Below, piece by piece: positions 1 to 9,666 of a DNA stretch of 64,000 bases. The notes under the pieces were generated by a model, which did no database searches, was not told the origin of the DNA, and was given only the letters and a program-made list of their open reading frames with translations. Both the position numbers and the translations under genes were made by a program. Source of the DNA: Halobacillus sp. Marseille-P3879 (lineage in GTDB: Bacteria > Bacillota > Bacilli > Bacillales > Halobacillaceae); contig NZ_OESS01000003.1 in NCBI RefSeq assembly GCF_900240285.1, positions 620,001 through 684,000 of the forward strand, given 5' to 3'. The first letter of the stretch is position 1; each line of letters starts with the position of its first letter.

Positions 1-342
1 TATGATAAATCAACAACAAACGTCGGGCTTGTTTCAGATGGTTTCTTTCATGCACTCAGCTGGTTTGCAACAATTGGTGGACTTTTTTTATTTGCCGATT
101 TACGAAGAAGAAATGCTGTGGCGATGAAAAGATGGTGGGGAGGCATTCTGCTTGGTGCGGGTGCGTTTCAGCTTTACGATGGGATCATTCAGCATAAATT
201 GATGCGTATTCACCAAATACGGTATGTCGACAATGTTATTGTGTACGATATAATCTGGAATCTGATTGCTTTATTGATGATTATTATTGGAGTAGTTTTG
301 GTAAGACGTACACGCCATGGAAATGGGAGGGGGCGAGGGTGA
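1..342 (+). CDS. DUF2243 family membrane protein (5' end outside window)
   Basis: The frame is open from the first base, so this is the C-terminal 113 residues of a gene that starts upstream; the ATG at 118 is internal. Visible features are a conserved stretch HALSWFATIGGLFLFADLRR, a GAFQLYDGIIQHK motif and two or three hydrophobic segments, which match DUF2243 proteins. Those are small membrane proteins of unknown function often found next to CtaG, as here. The stop overlaps the GTG start of the next gene, suggesting translational coupling. Family call is confident; the biochemical role is unknown. Confidence 0.8.
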   Translation, partial: YDKSTTNVGLVSDGFFHALSWFATIGGLFLFADLRRRNAVAMKRWWGGILLGAGAFQLYDGIIQHKLMRIHQIRYVDNVIVYDIIWNLIALLMIIIGVVLVRRTRHGNGRGRG

Positions 343-1157
343 ACGGTCAGCATCATAGTGCCATGGTAACAGGAGAAGGTTTTTTGATGGCCCAGGTCCT
401 TTTGACTCTTCCATTTATAATTATCCTGGCTGTTTATTGTACAGCCTTATATACATTAAAAAAGAAGCAGCAGAATTGGCCTTTACACCGGTCAATCATG
501 TTTTTTACAGGTGTCCTCTGTGCCCTTGTGACAGTTGTAGGACCTTTCGCTCATTGGGCGCATTCCAATTTCATTATCCATATGGCCGGACATCTGCTGT
601 TAGGAATGCTCGCTCCACTATTAATGGTTCTGGCCGCGCCGCTCACTTTATTCTTAAAAGCTCTGCCGGTAGATTCTGCGAAAAAAATTACATTCATTTT
701 ACGATCCCGTCCTGCCGGTTTACTGACGCATCCGGTAATTACATCACTCCTTAACGTAGGAGGCCTGTGGATCCTTTATACTACGAGTCTCTATTCCATG
801 ATGCACGAGTATGTAGGGTTACATATTATAATTCACTTCCATGTTTTTGTTGCCGGTTATTTATTCACAGCGTCGCTCCTGTACATTGATCCGACTTCCC
901 ACAGGAAGAGTTATTTGTACCGTTCGATTATTTTAATTCTGGCTCTTGCAGGGCACGGCATCCTATCTAAGTATATCTATGGACACCCGCCTGAAGGAGT
1001 ACCAGTTTCTCAAGCAGAAGCCGGAGGCATGCTTATGTATTACGGAGGGGATGCAATAGATTTAATGATCGTCTTTTTCCTTTGTCTGCACTGGTTTCGG
1101 GCAACTCGTCCCCGTTCTTCCCGGAGTGGAGGTGTGGAGACCTGCCAAACGGTGTAA
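339..1157 (+). CDS. ctaG: CtaG/Caa3-type cytochrome c oxidase assembly factor
   Basis: A 272-residue polytopic membrane protein of the Caa3_CtaG family, which supports assembly or copper loading of caa3-type cytochrome c oxidase. It has about seven hydrophobic segments and the family's membrane-embedded histidine motifs (HMAGHLLLGMLAPLLMVLAAP near residue 80 and HIIIHFHVFVAGYLF near residue 160) plus a GHGILSKYIYG motif. It starts at GTG 339, which overlaps the upstream DUF2243 stop, so the two are probably coupled. An ATG at 361 is a less likely alternative because it has no better ribosome binding site. No oxidase genes are in view. Confidence 0.82.
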   Translation: MNGQHHSAMVTGEGFLMAQVLLTLPFIIILAVYCTALYTLKKKQQNWPLHRSIMFFTGVLCALVTVVGPFAHWAHSNFIIHMAGHLLLGMLAPLLMVLAAPLTLFLKALPVDSAKKITFILRSRPAGLLTHPVITSLLNVGGLWILYTTSLYSMMHEYVGLHIIIHFHVFVAGYLFTASLLYIDPTSHRKSYLYRSIILILALAGHGILSKYIYGHPPEGVPVSQAEAGGMLMYYGGDAIDLMIVFFLCLHWFRATRPRSSRSGGVETCQTV

Positions 1158-1267
1158 GAGCAGTTCCTGCCTCAATAATACTATATCGATATGCAGAAAA
1201 TTATGATAAAATCTGACGATAGATTTGAATTTTCAATCTATTTTTAAAGGAATTGGAGGAGTTTCAG

Positions 1268-2914
1268 ATGCAGAATCAATCGCTGTTAAAAAACTACTGG
1301 AATCGTCTTTGGCAGATGCATGAAGAAGCCAAGGATTTAATGAAATTTACTGTAAATGGCAATTCGGAGAATCTTACTGAAGAGAAGCAGGCGGACTCGG
1401 AGGATACGAATGGTTCTCAGCCGCCGTTTGATACCCGGCAGAAAATAGGGCTATTTTTAGGGCCAATTTTGTTTGCGCTTACATTGATGTTCTTTGAACC
1501 GGAGGGACTTTCCCAAAGTGCGGTAGCTATTTTGGCAAGTACGTTATGGATCGCTACATGGTGGATTACGGAAGCCATGCCTATCCCGGCTACATCCTTG
1601 CTCCCCTTAATCTTGTTTCCCCTTACCGGCGGTTTGAATGGGGGAGACACAGCTTCTTCCTATGGGGACAATACTATTTTCCTGTTTATGGGTGGTTTTC
1701 TGATCGCATTATCGATGCAGAAATGGTACTTGCATAAGCGGATTGCATTATTTATTATTTCGTGGATTGGCACGAGCACAGAACGAATCGTGCTGGGTTT
1801 TATGGTAGCTACGGGGTTTTTATCGATGTGGATTTCCAATACTGCCACAGCTATGATGATGGTGCCCATTGGTCTGGCTGTAATCTATCAGTCCTCTGAA
1901 CAGCTCGAAAAATCTGGTGAAGGCAGCATAGACCATTCTTCTTTTAATTTTGGAAAAGTAACCATGCTTGGTATTGCTTATAGTGCTTCGATTGGAGGAT
2001 TGGCAACATTAATTGGAACGCCTCCTAATACACTATTTCGAGGAGTAGTGGAAAATCAATACGGAATTGAAATTTCCTTTTTAGATTGGATGGCTTTTGG
2101 CGTACCGCTGACAATTATATTTATGGGGATTGCCTGGATTTACCTTGTGAAAATGGCCTATCCCATGAAAATGAAAGAGCTTCCTGGAGGAAGAGAAGTG
2201 ATCAACAAAGAGCGCAAATCCCTGGGAGCTATGTCTTCAGAGGAAAAAGCTGTCATGACAGTCTTCACTTTAACGGCGTTAGCCTGGATTCTGCGTTCCT
2301 TCGTATTAGTTGAGATTAATGAAAATATTGACGACACGGTTATTGCTATGACTGCCGCATTAATTTTATTTCTTATCCCATCTAAAAATAGAAAAGGAGA
2401 ATTTATCCTGGACTGGGATACGGCTAAAGGACTTCCCTGGGGGATTCTCTTATTGTTCGGTGCAGGTTTAGCAATCGCTGCCGGCTTTGAAGAATCCGGC
2501 CTGGCTGAATGGATAGGCACGCAGCTTACCATCTTAGAAGGAGTCAGCTTCATTCTAATTCTGGCTACAGTGATCGCTCTCGTCATTTTCTTAACTGAGA
2601 TCACTTCCAACACAGCTACAGCAACCATGATGTTCCCGATTATGGCTTCGCTTGCTGCAGCAATTAACGTGCATCCTTACAGTTTAATGATAGGAGCAGG
2701 GGTGGCAGCCAGCTGTGCGTTTATGCTGCCTGTTGCAACGCCTCCGAACGCTGTTGTATTTGGTTCAGGTTATTTAAGAATACCGGATATGGCGAAAGCT
2801 GGTTTCCTTCTTAACGTATTTGCTGTTATTCTTGTCACGATTGCGATTTTCCTCTACCTGCCTGCAGTCTGGGGAATTGACTTAACAACGTTCCCGGAAC
2901 AGTTTAGAGAGTAA
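1268..2914 (+). CDS. DASS-family sodium/dicarboxylate symporter (SLC13-like)
   Basis: A 548-residue membrane transporter of the divalent anion:Na+ symporter family, predicted to import C4-dicarboxylates or related anions with sodium. Both inverted halves carry the Ser-Asn-Thr substrate/Na+ motifs (MWISNTATAMMMVPI and EITSNTATATMMFPI) and the matching IGTPPN and ATPPN loops. The first roughly 60 residues are a hydrophilic, acidic cytoplasmic extension. A TTG at 1253 would overlap the GGAGGA site at 1255-1260, so ATG 1268, seven bases after that site, is the better start. The MFS gene follows after one base, suggesting co-transcription. Substrate is not determinable here. Confidence 0.85.
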   Translation: MQNQSLLKNYWNRLWQMHEEAKDLMKFTVNGNSENLTEEKQADSEDTNGSQPPFDTRQKIGLFLGPILFALTLMFFEPEGLSQSAVAILASTLWIATWWITEAMPIPATSLLPLILFPLTGGLNGGDTASSYGDNTIFLFMGGFLIALSMQKWYLHKRIALFIISWIGTSTERIVLGFMVATGFLSMWISNTATAMMMVPIGLAVIYQSSEQLEKSGEGSIDHSSFNFGKVTMLGIAYSASIGGLATLIGTPPNTLFRGVVENQYGIEISFLDWMAFGVPLTIIFMGIAWIYLVKMAYPMKMKELPGGREVINKERKSLGAMSSEEKAVMTVFTLTALAWILRSFVLVEINENIDDTVIAMTAALILFLIPSKNRKGEFILDWDTAKGLPWGILLLFGAGLAIAAGFEESGLAEWIGTQLTILEGVSFILILATVIALVIFLTEITSNTATATMMFPIMASLAAAINVHPYSLMIGAGVAASCAFMLPVATPPNAVVFGSGYLRIPDMAKAGFLLNVFAVILVTIAIFLYLPAVWGIDLTTFPEQFRE

Positions 2915-2915
2915 G

Positions 2916-4115
2916 GTGACCAGCAGCATGAGTTCACACCTGAAACCATATACTCCTAAAGAACCAGCATTTTGGCAAGTTACAATTGCTTTAATGCTGG
3001 CTTCGTTATTAGTATTTTCAACTCTATATGTTTTTCAGCCGCTGCTTCCTGTTTTTGCTCGTGAATTCCAAGTAACAGCGACACAATCGAGCTTTCTTAT
3101 GTCTTCCACTGTGATTTCCATGGTAGTCGGCTTGTTCATATTAGGATTTATGGCGGATCGCTACGGGCGGCTCCGGCTTATGCATGTCTCTTTAGGAGTA
3201 ACGGTTTTGCTGCTGGCAGTAATGCCGTTCACTCCTTCTTTTGAAGGTTTAGTCCTGCTTCGGTTCCTGCAAGGGTTCTTCTTAGCCGGTGTTCCTGCAG
3301 CGGCAATGGGTTATTTAGGGGAAGAAGTAAATGCAAATGATCTTGGCCTTGCCGTAACCTTATATATATCAAGCAATGCACTAGGTGGAATGGGAGGCAG
3401 GGTAGTTTCAGGCTATGTAACTGATATTCTTGATTGGAACACAACCTTGCTCATTATGACTGGCTTCGGCGTACTTACAACGATTCTTTTTATAGTACTG
3501 CTTCCTAAAGAAAGGTTTTATGAAAAGCAGGAAACCCTTTTACGTGAAGATCTTAAAGGGATGCTTGTGCATTTAAAAGATAGGAATATGCTTGCTTTAT
3601 TTCTAATGGGGCTGCTGTTACAGCTTGTTTTCACTGCCATTTGGACATATCTGCCCTTTTATTTGCAGAATGATCCTTTTAACTGGTCGTTGAAGTCGAT
3701 TTCTTTTACGTATTTAGCTTATGGATTAGGTGTGCTGGCTCCTCCTTTAGCCGGCAGACTATCAGCGCAGCTTGGCCTTTCTAAAGTTATGCTTGCCGGC
3801 TTAATTTTACTCATTACCGGCGTTTGGATGACGGGGGTTCCTCTTACTGGGGTCATCCTGTCTGGGTTAGGAATAGTATGTATGGGATTCTTTGTTGCTC
3901 ATTCAATGGCCGCTGCTTTAGTAAGCAAGATAGCTTCTCATCATCGCAGCGGAGCCTCTGGTTTTTATTTGATCAGCTATTATATTGGTGTAGCTGTAGG
4001 AAGCACGGCTATAGGAGCGTTGTGGGAGAACTTTATGTGGTGGGGAGTGATATCTGTTAGTTTTGTCTTTTTATTAGTTATGGCCTGCCTTCCTGTTTAC
4101 AAAAAAATGGCTTAA
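2916..4115 (+). CDS. MFS permease
   Basis: A 399-residue major facilitator superfamily transporter with about twelve hydrophobic segments. The loop 2-3 signature is clear (GFMADRYGRLRLM), as is a motif-C-like GVPAAAMGYLGEE region. It resembles the YnfM-like drug/metabolite permease group, but the substrate cannot be read. The start is GTG 2916 or ATG 2928; neither has a strong ribosome binding site, and the single-base gap to the upstream DASS gene suggests translational coupling. A strong terminator follows. Confidence 0.78.
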   Translation: MTSSMSSHLKPYTPKEPAFWQVTIALMLASLLVFSTLYVFQPLLPVFAREFQVTATQSSFLMSSTVISMVVGLFILGFMADRYGRLRLMHVSLGVTVLLLAVMPFTPSFEGLVLLRFLQGFFLAGVPAAAMGYLGEEVNANDLGLAVTLYISSNALGGMGGRVVSGYVTDILDWNTTLLIMTGFGVLTTILFIVLLPKERFYEKQETLLREDLKGMLVHLKDRNMLALFLMGLLLQLVFTAIWTYLPFYLQNDPFNWSLKSISFTYLAYGLGVLAPPLAGRLSAQLGLSKVMLAGLILLITGVWMTGVPLTGVILSGLGIVCMGFFVAHSMAAALVSKIASHHRSGASGFYLISYYIGVAVGSTAIGALWENFMWWGVISVSFVFLLVMACLPVYKKMA

Positions 4116-4135
4116 CTTTTCACCTGTAAATTAGT

Positions 4136-4180
4136 GAGAGATCATTTTTTGATCTCTCAAAAAATTTTTTTATTTTTTTA
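4136..4180 (+). terminator. Rho-independent terminator after the DASS/MFS pair
   Basis: Nine-base perfect stem GAGAGATCA (4136-4144) with TGATCTCTC (4150-4158), followed by a long A/T-rich run of T residues. Confidence 0.85.
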
Positions 4181-4250
4181 AAACTGACTAAAACACTAGG
4201 AATAAAAGGGTTTGTGGCGTTGAGAGGCGCTAAATCGGTAAAAAACCCCT

Positions 4251-4279
4251 TTGACAGCTTTACTTTCATGATGTATATT
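4251..4279 (+). promoter_or_regulatory. Sigma-A promoter of the sulfate assimilation operon
   Basis: TTGACA at 4251-4256, a 17-base spacer and TATATT at 4274-4279. Transcription would start near 4286, just upstream of the SAM riboswitch. Confidence 0.8.
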
Positions 4280-4303
4280 TCCATTTAATCACATAATAAT
4301 TTT

Positions 4304-4412
4304 TTCTTATCCAGAGAGGTGGAGGGACTGGCCCGGTGAAACCTCGGCAACAGACTTTTTGAAAAAAGTACTGTGCTAACTCCAGCAGGCATCATCGCTT
4401 GATAGATAAGAA
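4304..4412 (+). ncRNA. SAM-I (S-box) riboswitch of the cysH operon
   Basis: Typical S-box leader. P1 is formed by TTCTTATC (4304-4311) and GATAAGAA (4405-4412), and the conserved blocks AGAGAGGTGGAGGGACTGGC, GAAACCTCGGCAAC and GTGCTAACTCCAGCA are present. The 3' strand of P1 (ATAAGAAGAG, 4406-4415) is exactly complementary to CTCTTCTTAT (4436-4445), which is also the 5' strand of the terminator below. That is the expected antiterminator/terminator switch: SAM binding stabilises P1 and turns the operon off. S-box control of cysH is known in B. subtilis. Confidence 0.96.
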
Positions 4413-4432
4413 GAGCAGAGATCGGTTTTCTC

Positions 4433-4472
4433 ATCCTCTTCTTATACCCAATAAAAGAAGAGGATTTTTTAT
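4433..4472 (+). terminator. SAM-controlled terminator in the cysH leader
   Basis: Stem ATCCTCTTCTT (4433-4443) with AAGAAGAGGAT (4455-4465), followed by a run of T residues. Its 5' strand can alternatively pair with the P1 3' strand of the riboswitch. Confidence 0.92.
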
Positions 4473-4530
4473 TTCACGTTGATTCGAGAGGCAGCTGACC
4501 CTGCTGCTTCATATAGAGGAGGACTTCACA

Positions 4531-5265
4531 ATGAAGCGAGATATCATCACTTATGAATCTTTTGTTCAGGATCCGTTTGGTAATGTTCAGCCCGAGGATG
4601 GAACAAAGGGAGCTTTAACTATATTAGACTGGGCATACAACACGTATGAAGACATCGTTTATGCATGCAGCTTTGGAGCGGAAGGAATTGTATTGATCGA
4701 TTTAATTTCCAGAGTAAAGAAAGATGCGCACATTGTTTTTCTTGATACCGCTGTTCACTTTGAGGAAACCTACGAGTTAATTGACCGCATTAAGGAGCGG
4801 TTTCCAGATTTAAAAATCACAATGAAGAAACCTCAGCTGACGCTTCAGGAACAAGCTGAAAAGCATGGAGATCAGCTCTGGAACTCAAACCCGGATCACT
4901 GCTGCTACATTCGCAAAATCAAACCATTAGAAGAAGCGCTTAGTGGTGCGACGGCCTGGGTCTCAGGACTAAGACGGGAGCAGTCACTAAGCAGGAGTAA
5001 GACAGATTTCGTCAACAAAGATGAACGCTTCCGATCCATTAAGATCTGTCCATTAATCCATTGGACGTGGGATGATGTATGGGAACACATTAAAGACAAT
5101 AATCTTCCTTACAACGAACTCCATGATAAAGGCTATGCGAGCATAGGCTGCATGCCGTGTACTTCGCCTTCAGATGATCCTAACGATCGATCAGGAAGGT
5201 GGGAAGGATTCGGAAAAACAGAGTGTGGGCTCCACACAGTAGCAAGTCAGGATAGTCACTCATGA
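4531..5265 (+). CDS. cysH: Phosphoadenylyl-sulfate (PAPS/APS) reductase
   Basis: A 244-residue cytoplasmic enzyme that reduces activated sulfate (APS or PAPS) to sulfite with thioredoxin. The N-terminal PP-loop-type domain has SFGAEG near residue 48 and [10 protein letters not shown] near residue 71. The paired cysteines HCCYIRK (about residue 123) and GCMPC (about 207) are the four ligands of a [4Fe-4S] cluster, and the C-terminal ECGLH carries the catalytic Cys. This cluster-containing type usually accepts APS and often PAPS. It is the first gene after the riboswitch and overlaps cysP by ATGA. Confidence 0.95.
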   Translation: MKRDIITYESFVQDPFGNVQPEDGTKGALTILDWAYNTYEDIVYACSFGAEGIVLIDLISRVKKDAHIVFLDTAVHFEETYELIDRIKERFPDLKITMKKPQLTLQEQAEKHGDQLWNSNPDHCCYIRKIKPLEEALSGATAWVSGLRREQSLSRSKTDFVNKDERFRSIKICPLIHWTWDDVWEHIKDNNLPYNELHDKGYASIGCMPCTSPSDDPNDRSGRWEGFGKTECGLHTVASQDSHS

Positions 5266-6329
5266 CGCTCATCCTATTGAGCTTCATCATCACCTATTTC
5301 TATGCGTTTAATGTTGGCGCCAGCGGTTCAGCGGCTACGATGGGGATTGCGTATGGAGCTCAAGTTATTAACAAGAAATGGGCTGCCCTGCTTTTAAGCG
5401 GGGTTGGATGCTTATTTGGCGCATTATGGGGGGGCGAAGTAGTAGAGACAATTGGAAAGGGGCTGCTTTCGGAAAACAGTCTTACGGTTGAAGCAGCAGC
5501 TATTATTCTATTTGTCTCTGCTGTCACCTTATTTGTTACGAATCTAATCGGCATCCCGCTGTCTTCCAGTGAAGTAACCGTCGGCTCCATTGTTGGTGTT
5601 AGCATCTCACTGCAGCAGCTGTTTGTAGGGAAGTTATTCGATATTGTGTTGTTCTGGATCTTTGTACCATTGACGGCTTTTTTTCTTACTTTTCTTTGCG
5701 GGCTCCTGAAAGAACGAATCAAGCCGAGAAAATTAAAGTCAAAAAAATTAACGGCGGTTCTCTCAATCTTGTTAATAGTTACGGGGTTCCTCGAAGCTAT
5801 TGCAGCCGGTATGAATAATGTAGCCAGTGCGGTTGGACCGCTTGTAGGCGCAGATGTATTAAACAAAAGCACAGGGCTGATAACAGGGGGATTATTCATG
5901 GCTTTTGGCGCTCTGCTTTTAGGAGGCCGGGTGCTAGAAACCAATGGCAAACGGATTTCCCATCTTTCGCTCTCTGACGGGGTAGTGATTTCCGGAACAT
6001 CCGGTTTTTTAGTGATCGGTGCCTCATTATTAGGAATACCGATTCCTATGACTCAAGTGACAACTTCAGGAATTGTCGGAGCAGGAGCTGTAAAGGACTG
6101 GCGTGGGATTTGGAAAAAGAAAGTGATCCATCAAATTGCCAAGGTATGGGTTACTTCCCCCCTGATTTCCCTTGTATTCGCTTATTGCTTAACAGAGATC
6201 TTTTTAATGTCAAAGGTATCTACTGTTCTTATCATTACAAGCGGAATTTTTGCTACACTGGTACTCACTAATTTCGGCAGAGCATCAATTGTTAAGAAAA
6301 CGAGACACCCACTCAAGGAGGAATTTTAA
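5262..6329 (+). CDS. cysP: Sulfate permease of the PiT family (CysP/YlnA type)
   Basis: A 355-residue inner-membrane transporter of the inorganic phosphate transporter (PiT) superfamily. The duplicated signature is visible as [17 protein letters not shown] near the start and [14 protein letters not shown] in the second half; about ten hydrophobic segments surround it. B. subtilis CysP (YlnA) is the characterised sulfate permease of this type and lies at the same operon position between cysH and sat, so sulfate rather than phosphate is the likely substrate. Its ATG overlaps the cysH stop. Confidence 0.92.
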   Translation: MTLILLSFIITYFYAFNVGASGSAATMGIAYGAQVINKKWAALLLSGVGCLFGALWGGEVVETIGKGLLSENSLTVEAAAIILFVSAVTLFVTNLIGIPLSSSEVTVGSIVGVSISLQQLFVGKLFDIVLFWIFVPLTAFFLTFLCGLLKERIKPRKLKSKKLTAVLSILLIVTGFLEAIAAGMNNVASAVGPLVGADVLNKSTGLITGGLFMAFGALLLGGRVLETNGKRISHLSLSDGVVISGTSGFLVIGASLLGIPIPMTQVTTSGIVGAGAVKDWRGIWKKKVIHQIAKVWVTSPLISLVFAYCLTEIFLMSKVSTVLIITSGIFATLVLTNFGRASIVKKTRHPLKEEF

Positions 6330-6331
6330 TA

Positions 6332-7477
6332 ATGCCCAGTCAGCCGCATGGAGGAGCTTTAATTAACCGCATCGTAGAATCGGCAAGTCTGCCCCAAAAA
6401 AGCATTTCAAACGATATCGAATTAGATCAAATTGCGGTGAGTGATCTGGAACTGATTGCCAATGGAGCTTACAGTCCGCTCACAGGATTTTTAAAAAAAG
6501 AAGATTATCTAACAGTAGTACATGATATGCGCTTGTCTAACGGTCTTCCCTGGAGTATTCCGATTACACTTCCTGTAGATGAGAAAAAAGCGAATGAGTT
6601 ACAGGAAGGAAGCTTAGCGTCCCTTTCTAAAAATGGGGAGGTTTACGGTTGGATTGAGATTGAAGAGATCTATGAAGCCCACAAAGAGGCGGAAGCTCAT
6701 CATGTCTATCAAACGACTGATCTTGAACACCCAGGGGTAAATAAGCTGTTTGAACGTCCGGATTATTATGTGGGAGGTCCAGTGTACCTGGTACAGCGTC
6801 CAAAACGGAACCATTCAGAAGTGTATTACTTAGATCCTGCGGAAACGCGTAAGGAATTTAAAGAACTTGGATGGAACAAGATCGTCGGTTTTCAAACGCG
6901 CAACCCCGTACACCGTGCTCATGAGCACATCCAAAAGACGGCCCTTGAAACGGTGGATGGTTTATTTCTCAACCCGCTGGTCGGAGAAACGAAAAGTGAT
7001 GACGTACCTAGCGAAGTAAGACTAAAAAGCTATCATGTCTTGCTTGACCACTATTATCCGAAAGACAGAGTCTTTCTTTCTGTTTTTAATGCAGCGATGA
7101 GATATGCCGGTCCCAGGGAAGCCGTTTTTCATGCGCTTGTAAGGAAAAACTTCGGCTGTACCCACTTCATAGTAGGGCGAGATCATGCAGGAGTAGGGGA
7201 TTACTATGGCACTTATGATGCTCAAGAAATCTTTTCAAATTTTACGGAAGATGAACTCGGCATTACACCATTGTTTTTTGAACACAGTTTTTACTGCCAT
7301 ACGTGTAAAGCAATGGTTTCCAGTAAAACATGTCCGCACGATAAGAGTCAGCATGTGATTCTGTCAGGCACAAAAGTAAGAGAAATGCTGCGTAACGGAG
7401 AGAATCCTCCAGAAACGTTCAGTCGTCCCGAAGTAGCAGGAATTCTAATACAAGGGTTGCAGAGAGTAACTACTTAG
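6332..7477 (+). CDS. sat: Sulfate adenylyltransferase (ATP sulfurylase)
   Basis: A 381-residue cytoplasmic enzyme that makes APS from ATP and sulfate. The nucleotide/sulfate site motif [11 protein letters not shown] is present near residue 189, with the second motif GRDHAGVG near residue 288. A cysteine cluster [15 protein letters not shown] near residue 325 is typical of the Bacillus-type homomeric enzyme. AGGAGG lies directly upstream and the gap to cysP is two bases. Confidence 0.96.
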   Translation: MPSQPHGGALINRIVESASLPQKSISNDIELDQIAVSDLELIANGAYSPLTGFLKKEDYLTVVHDMRLSNGLPWSIPITLPVDEKKANELQEGSLASLSKNGEVYGWIEIEEIYEAHKEAEAHHVYQTTDLEHPGVNKLFERPDYYVGGPVYLVQRPKRNHSEVYYLDPAETRKEFKELGWNKIVGFQTRNPVHRAHEHIQKTALETVDGLFLNPLVGETKSDDVPSEVRLKSYHVLLDHYYPKDRVFLSVFNAAMRYAGPREAVFHALVRKNFGCTHFIVGRDHAGVGDYYGTYDAQEIFSNFTEDELGITPLFFEHSFYCHTCKAMVSSKTCPHDKSQHVILSGTKVREMLRNGENPPETFSRPEVAGILIQGLQRVTT

Positions 7478-7494
7478 TGAAGGAGAGAGAACAG

Positions 7495-8088
7495 ATGAGT
7501 ACAAATTTAACATGGCATCGCACATCAATAACGAAAGAGGACTACCGGGAGAAGAACAGTCATTCAAGTGGTGTTATTTGGCTGACGGGGTTATCGGGGT
7601 CCGGTAAATCTACGATTGCTAACATCGTCAATCAGAAGCTGTATGAAAAAGGATTGCAGACATACGTCCTGGACGGTGATAATGTACGCCACGGATTGAA
7701 CAAAGATTTAGGTTTCGGCGATCAGGACCGCGAAGAAAATATTCGTCGAGTCGGAGAGGTGGCGAAGTTGTTTGCTGACAGTGGAACCATTGTCCTGGCT
7801 TCCTTCATCTCCCCATTCCGCTCAGACCGTGATCAGATCCGTGAGAATTTAGCAGAAGGCGAATTTGTAGAAGTATTTGTCGATTGTCCGCTTGAAGAAT
7901 GCGAGAATCGAGATCCAAAAGGAATTTATAAAAAGGTAAGAAATGGAGAGATCCCTTCATTTACTGGGATCGATTCCCCTTATGAAGCTCCAGTACAAAG
8001 TGAATTAGTGATCCAAACAGAACAAGAAACAGCAGAAGAATCCGCAGAAAAAATCATTCAATTCTTACAGGATAAGAACTGGGTGTAG
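7495..8088 (+). CDS. cysC: Adenylyl-sulfate (APS) kinase
   Basis: A 197-residue kinase that phosphorylates APS to PAPS. The P-loop GLSGSGKS is at about residues 35-42, followed by DGDNVRHGLNKDLGF, FISPFRSDR and a GIDSPYE motif, all diagnostic for CysC. A GTG at 7477 is in frame, but the AAGGAG site at 7480-7485 places the start at ATG 7495 with nine bases spacing, giving the length usual for the family. Confidence 0.95.
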   Translation: MSTNLTWHRTSITKEDYREKNSHSSGVIWLTGLSGSGKSTIANIVNQKLYEKGLQTYVLDGDNVRHGLNKDLGFGDQDREENIRRVGEVAKLFADSGTIVLASFISPFRSDRDQIRENLAEGEFVEVFVDCPLEECENRDPKGIYKKVRNGEIPSFTGIDSPYEAPVQSELVIQTEQETAEESAEKIIQFLQDKNWV

Positions 8089-8115
8089 CGGCTCATCAAA
8101 CGTGGAGGGGATAAC

Positions 8116-8877
8116 ATGACGAAAGTCTTTTTAGTAGGAGCGGGTCCTGGAGATCCAGAATTAATTACAGTTAAAGGGATGAAAACAATTGAAAAGGCGG
8201 ACGTCATTTTATACGATCGACTCGTTAATGAGGAGCTGCTGGAATATGCATCTGAGGAGGCAGAGCTCATTTTTTGCGGGAAGAAGCCGGACCAGCACAC
8301 GCTGCGTCAGGAAAATATAAATGAGCTTCTCTGCTACTATGCGTTAAAGGGTAAAGTAGTAACCCGGTTAAAAGGCGGCGACCCGTTCATATTCGGCCGC
8401 GGAGGAGAAGAGGCCGCTGTTTTGAGTGAAAAAGGAATCGACTTTGAAATCGTTCCAGGCATTACTTCAGGAGCAGCTGCGCCGGCTTATGCAGGAATTC
8501 CGTTGACTCACAGGGAATTAAGTTCGTCAGTGACGTTCGTATCAGGAGTAAGTCCACAGGAGGATGTCGTGGCATATTGGACAAATTTAGCCCATCATAA
8601 AGGCACGTTATGTATTTACATGGGGGTGAAGAAATTCCCTTACACCTGTGAACAGCTTATTAACCATGGAATGGATCCCGACATGCCAGTTGCCATTATT
8701 CACTGGGGAACGACTGAAGAACAGAAAACGATCACAGGAACATTAGCGACCATCCATAAACGGCTGCATGAAGTATCGAATCCTTCCATGATCGTCATAG
8801 GGGAAGTCGTAAAGCTGCGTGAAACCTTGAAATGGTTCAAGGAAGATACCATTCCTGCAATATCATCAGTCATTTAA
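8116..8877 (+). CDS. sumT: Uroporphyrinogen-III C-methyltransferase
   Basis: A 253-residue SAM-dependent enzyme (YlnD/CobA type) that makes precorrin-2 from uroporphyrinogen III, the first step of siroheme synthesis. The SAM-binding VGAGPGDPELIT is at residues 6-17, followed by YDRLV, RLKGGDPFIFGRGGEE near residue 83 and a VPGITSG motif near 115. It is a single-domain methyltransferase with no fused uroporphyrinogen synthase or dehydrogenase. Siroheme is the cofactor of sulfite reductase, which explains its place after the sulfate activation genes. Confidence 0.94.
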   Translation: MTKVFLVGAGPGDPELITVKGMKTIEKADVILYDRLVNEELLEYASEEAELIFCGKKPDQHTLRQENINELLCYYALKGKVVTRLKGGDPFIFGRGGEEAAVLSEKGIDFEIVPGITSGAAAPAYAGIPLTHRELSSSVTFVSGVSPQEDVVAYWTNLAHHKGTLCIYMGVKKFPYTCEQLINHGMDPDMPVAIIHWGTTEEQKTITGTLATIHKRLHEVSNPSMIVIGEVVKLRETLKWFKEDTIPAISSVI

Positions 8878-8894
8878 TAAGAAGGAGAATCGGC

Positions 8895-9647
8895 ATGCAA
8901 GGAGTACTTTATGTTAGTCATGGTACACGATTTGAAAAAGGCAAACAGCAAGCGATTGACTTTTTAACGGACATACAGCCCAGCATCGAAGCCCCACTGC
9001 AAGAGATTTGTTTTCTTGAAATATGCGAGCCTGATGTGCAGCAGGGAGTCAAAAAACTGGTCGAGGCAGGAGCCACTTCCATTTCTGTGGTTCCTGTTTT
9101 GCTTTTAACTGCAGGGCATGCATTAAAGGATATTCCAATTGAACTAAGAAAAGTTAAGGAGACTTATCCATGGCTCGATCTTACATATGGTGAGCCGCTT
9201 GGTGTCCAGGAAAGAATCATTGGTGTGGTGGAAGAGCGTATTCGGGAAGCCTCTGATCAGCTGGAGGAGGACACGACCATTTTATTAGTAGGCCGTGGCA
9301 GCTATGATCCAGCCACAAGGCGTGATATTGAAACGATTGCGGGCACTCTGGAAAAACGTTTGACCCTTCAGGTAAAAACGGCTTATCTAGCCGCGATTAA
9401 ACCTAAATTTAATGACATGATTGAAAATTGGCCGCTGCATTCAAAGGTAGTCGTAGCACCTTACCTGTGGTTTGAAGGCCTTCTGACGGAATCTATGAAG
9501 AAAAAGGTGCATGAGCTGCAGGAATCTGGAGGAGAAGTTGACCTTTGCCGGCCATTAGGAGATCATAGAAACATAGTGAACGCGTTAATAGATCGCGTTC
9601 ATGAATCTTTTGAATGTCCATTTGTCGTCGTGGAGGCGGCAGATTGA
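8895..9647 (+). CDS. sirB: Sirohydrochlorin ferrochelatase (CbiX/SirB type)
   Basis: A 250-residue two-repeat chelatase that inserts iron into sirohydrochlorin. The N-terminal LYVSHGTRFEKGKQQA with its catalytic His and the second half LLVGRGSYDPATRRD are typical of the SirB/CbiX family; AGHALKDIP carries the second metal-binding His. The frame is open from 8832, but GAAGGAG at 8881-8887 sets the start at ATG 8895. It matches ylnE of the B. subtilis operon. Confidence 0.92.
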   Translation: MQGVLYVSHGTRFEKGKQQAIDFLTDIQPSIEAPLQEICFLEICEPDVQQGVKKLVEAGATSISVVPVLLLTAGHALKDIPIELRKVKETYPWLDLTYGEPLGVQERIIGVVEERIREASDQLEEDTTILLVGRGSYDPATRRDIETIAGTLEKRLTLQVKTAYLAAIKPKFNDMIENWPLHSKVVVAPYLWFEGLLTESMKKKVHELQESGGEVDLCRPLGDHRNIVNALIDRVHESFECPFVVVEAAD

Positions 9648-9666
9648 CTTGTTGGAGGCATCTAAA

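Noticed and set aside
2158-2628. 156-codon minus-strand ORF
   Set aside because: Shadow of the DASS transporter; hydrophobic codons read in reverse, no ribosome binding site.
5360-5950. 196-codon minus-strand ORF
   Set aside because: Shadow of cysP, antisense to a well-supported gene.
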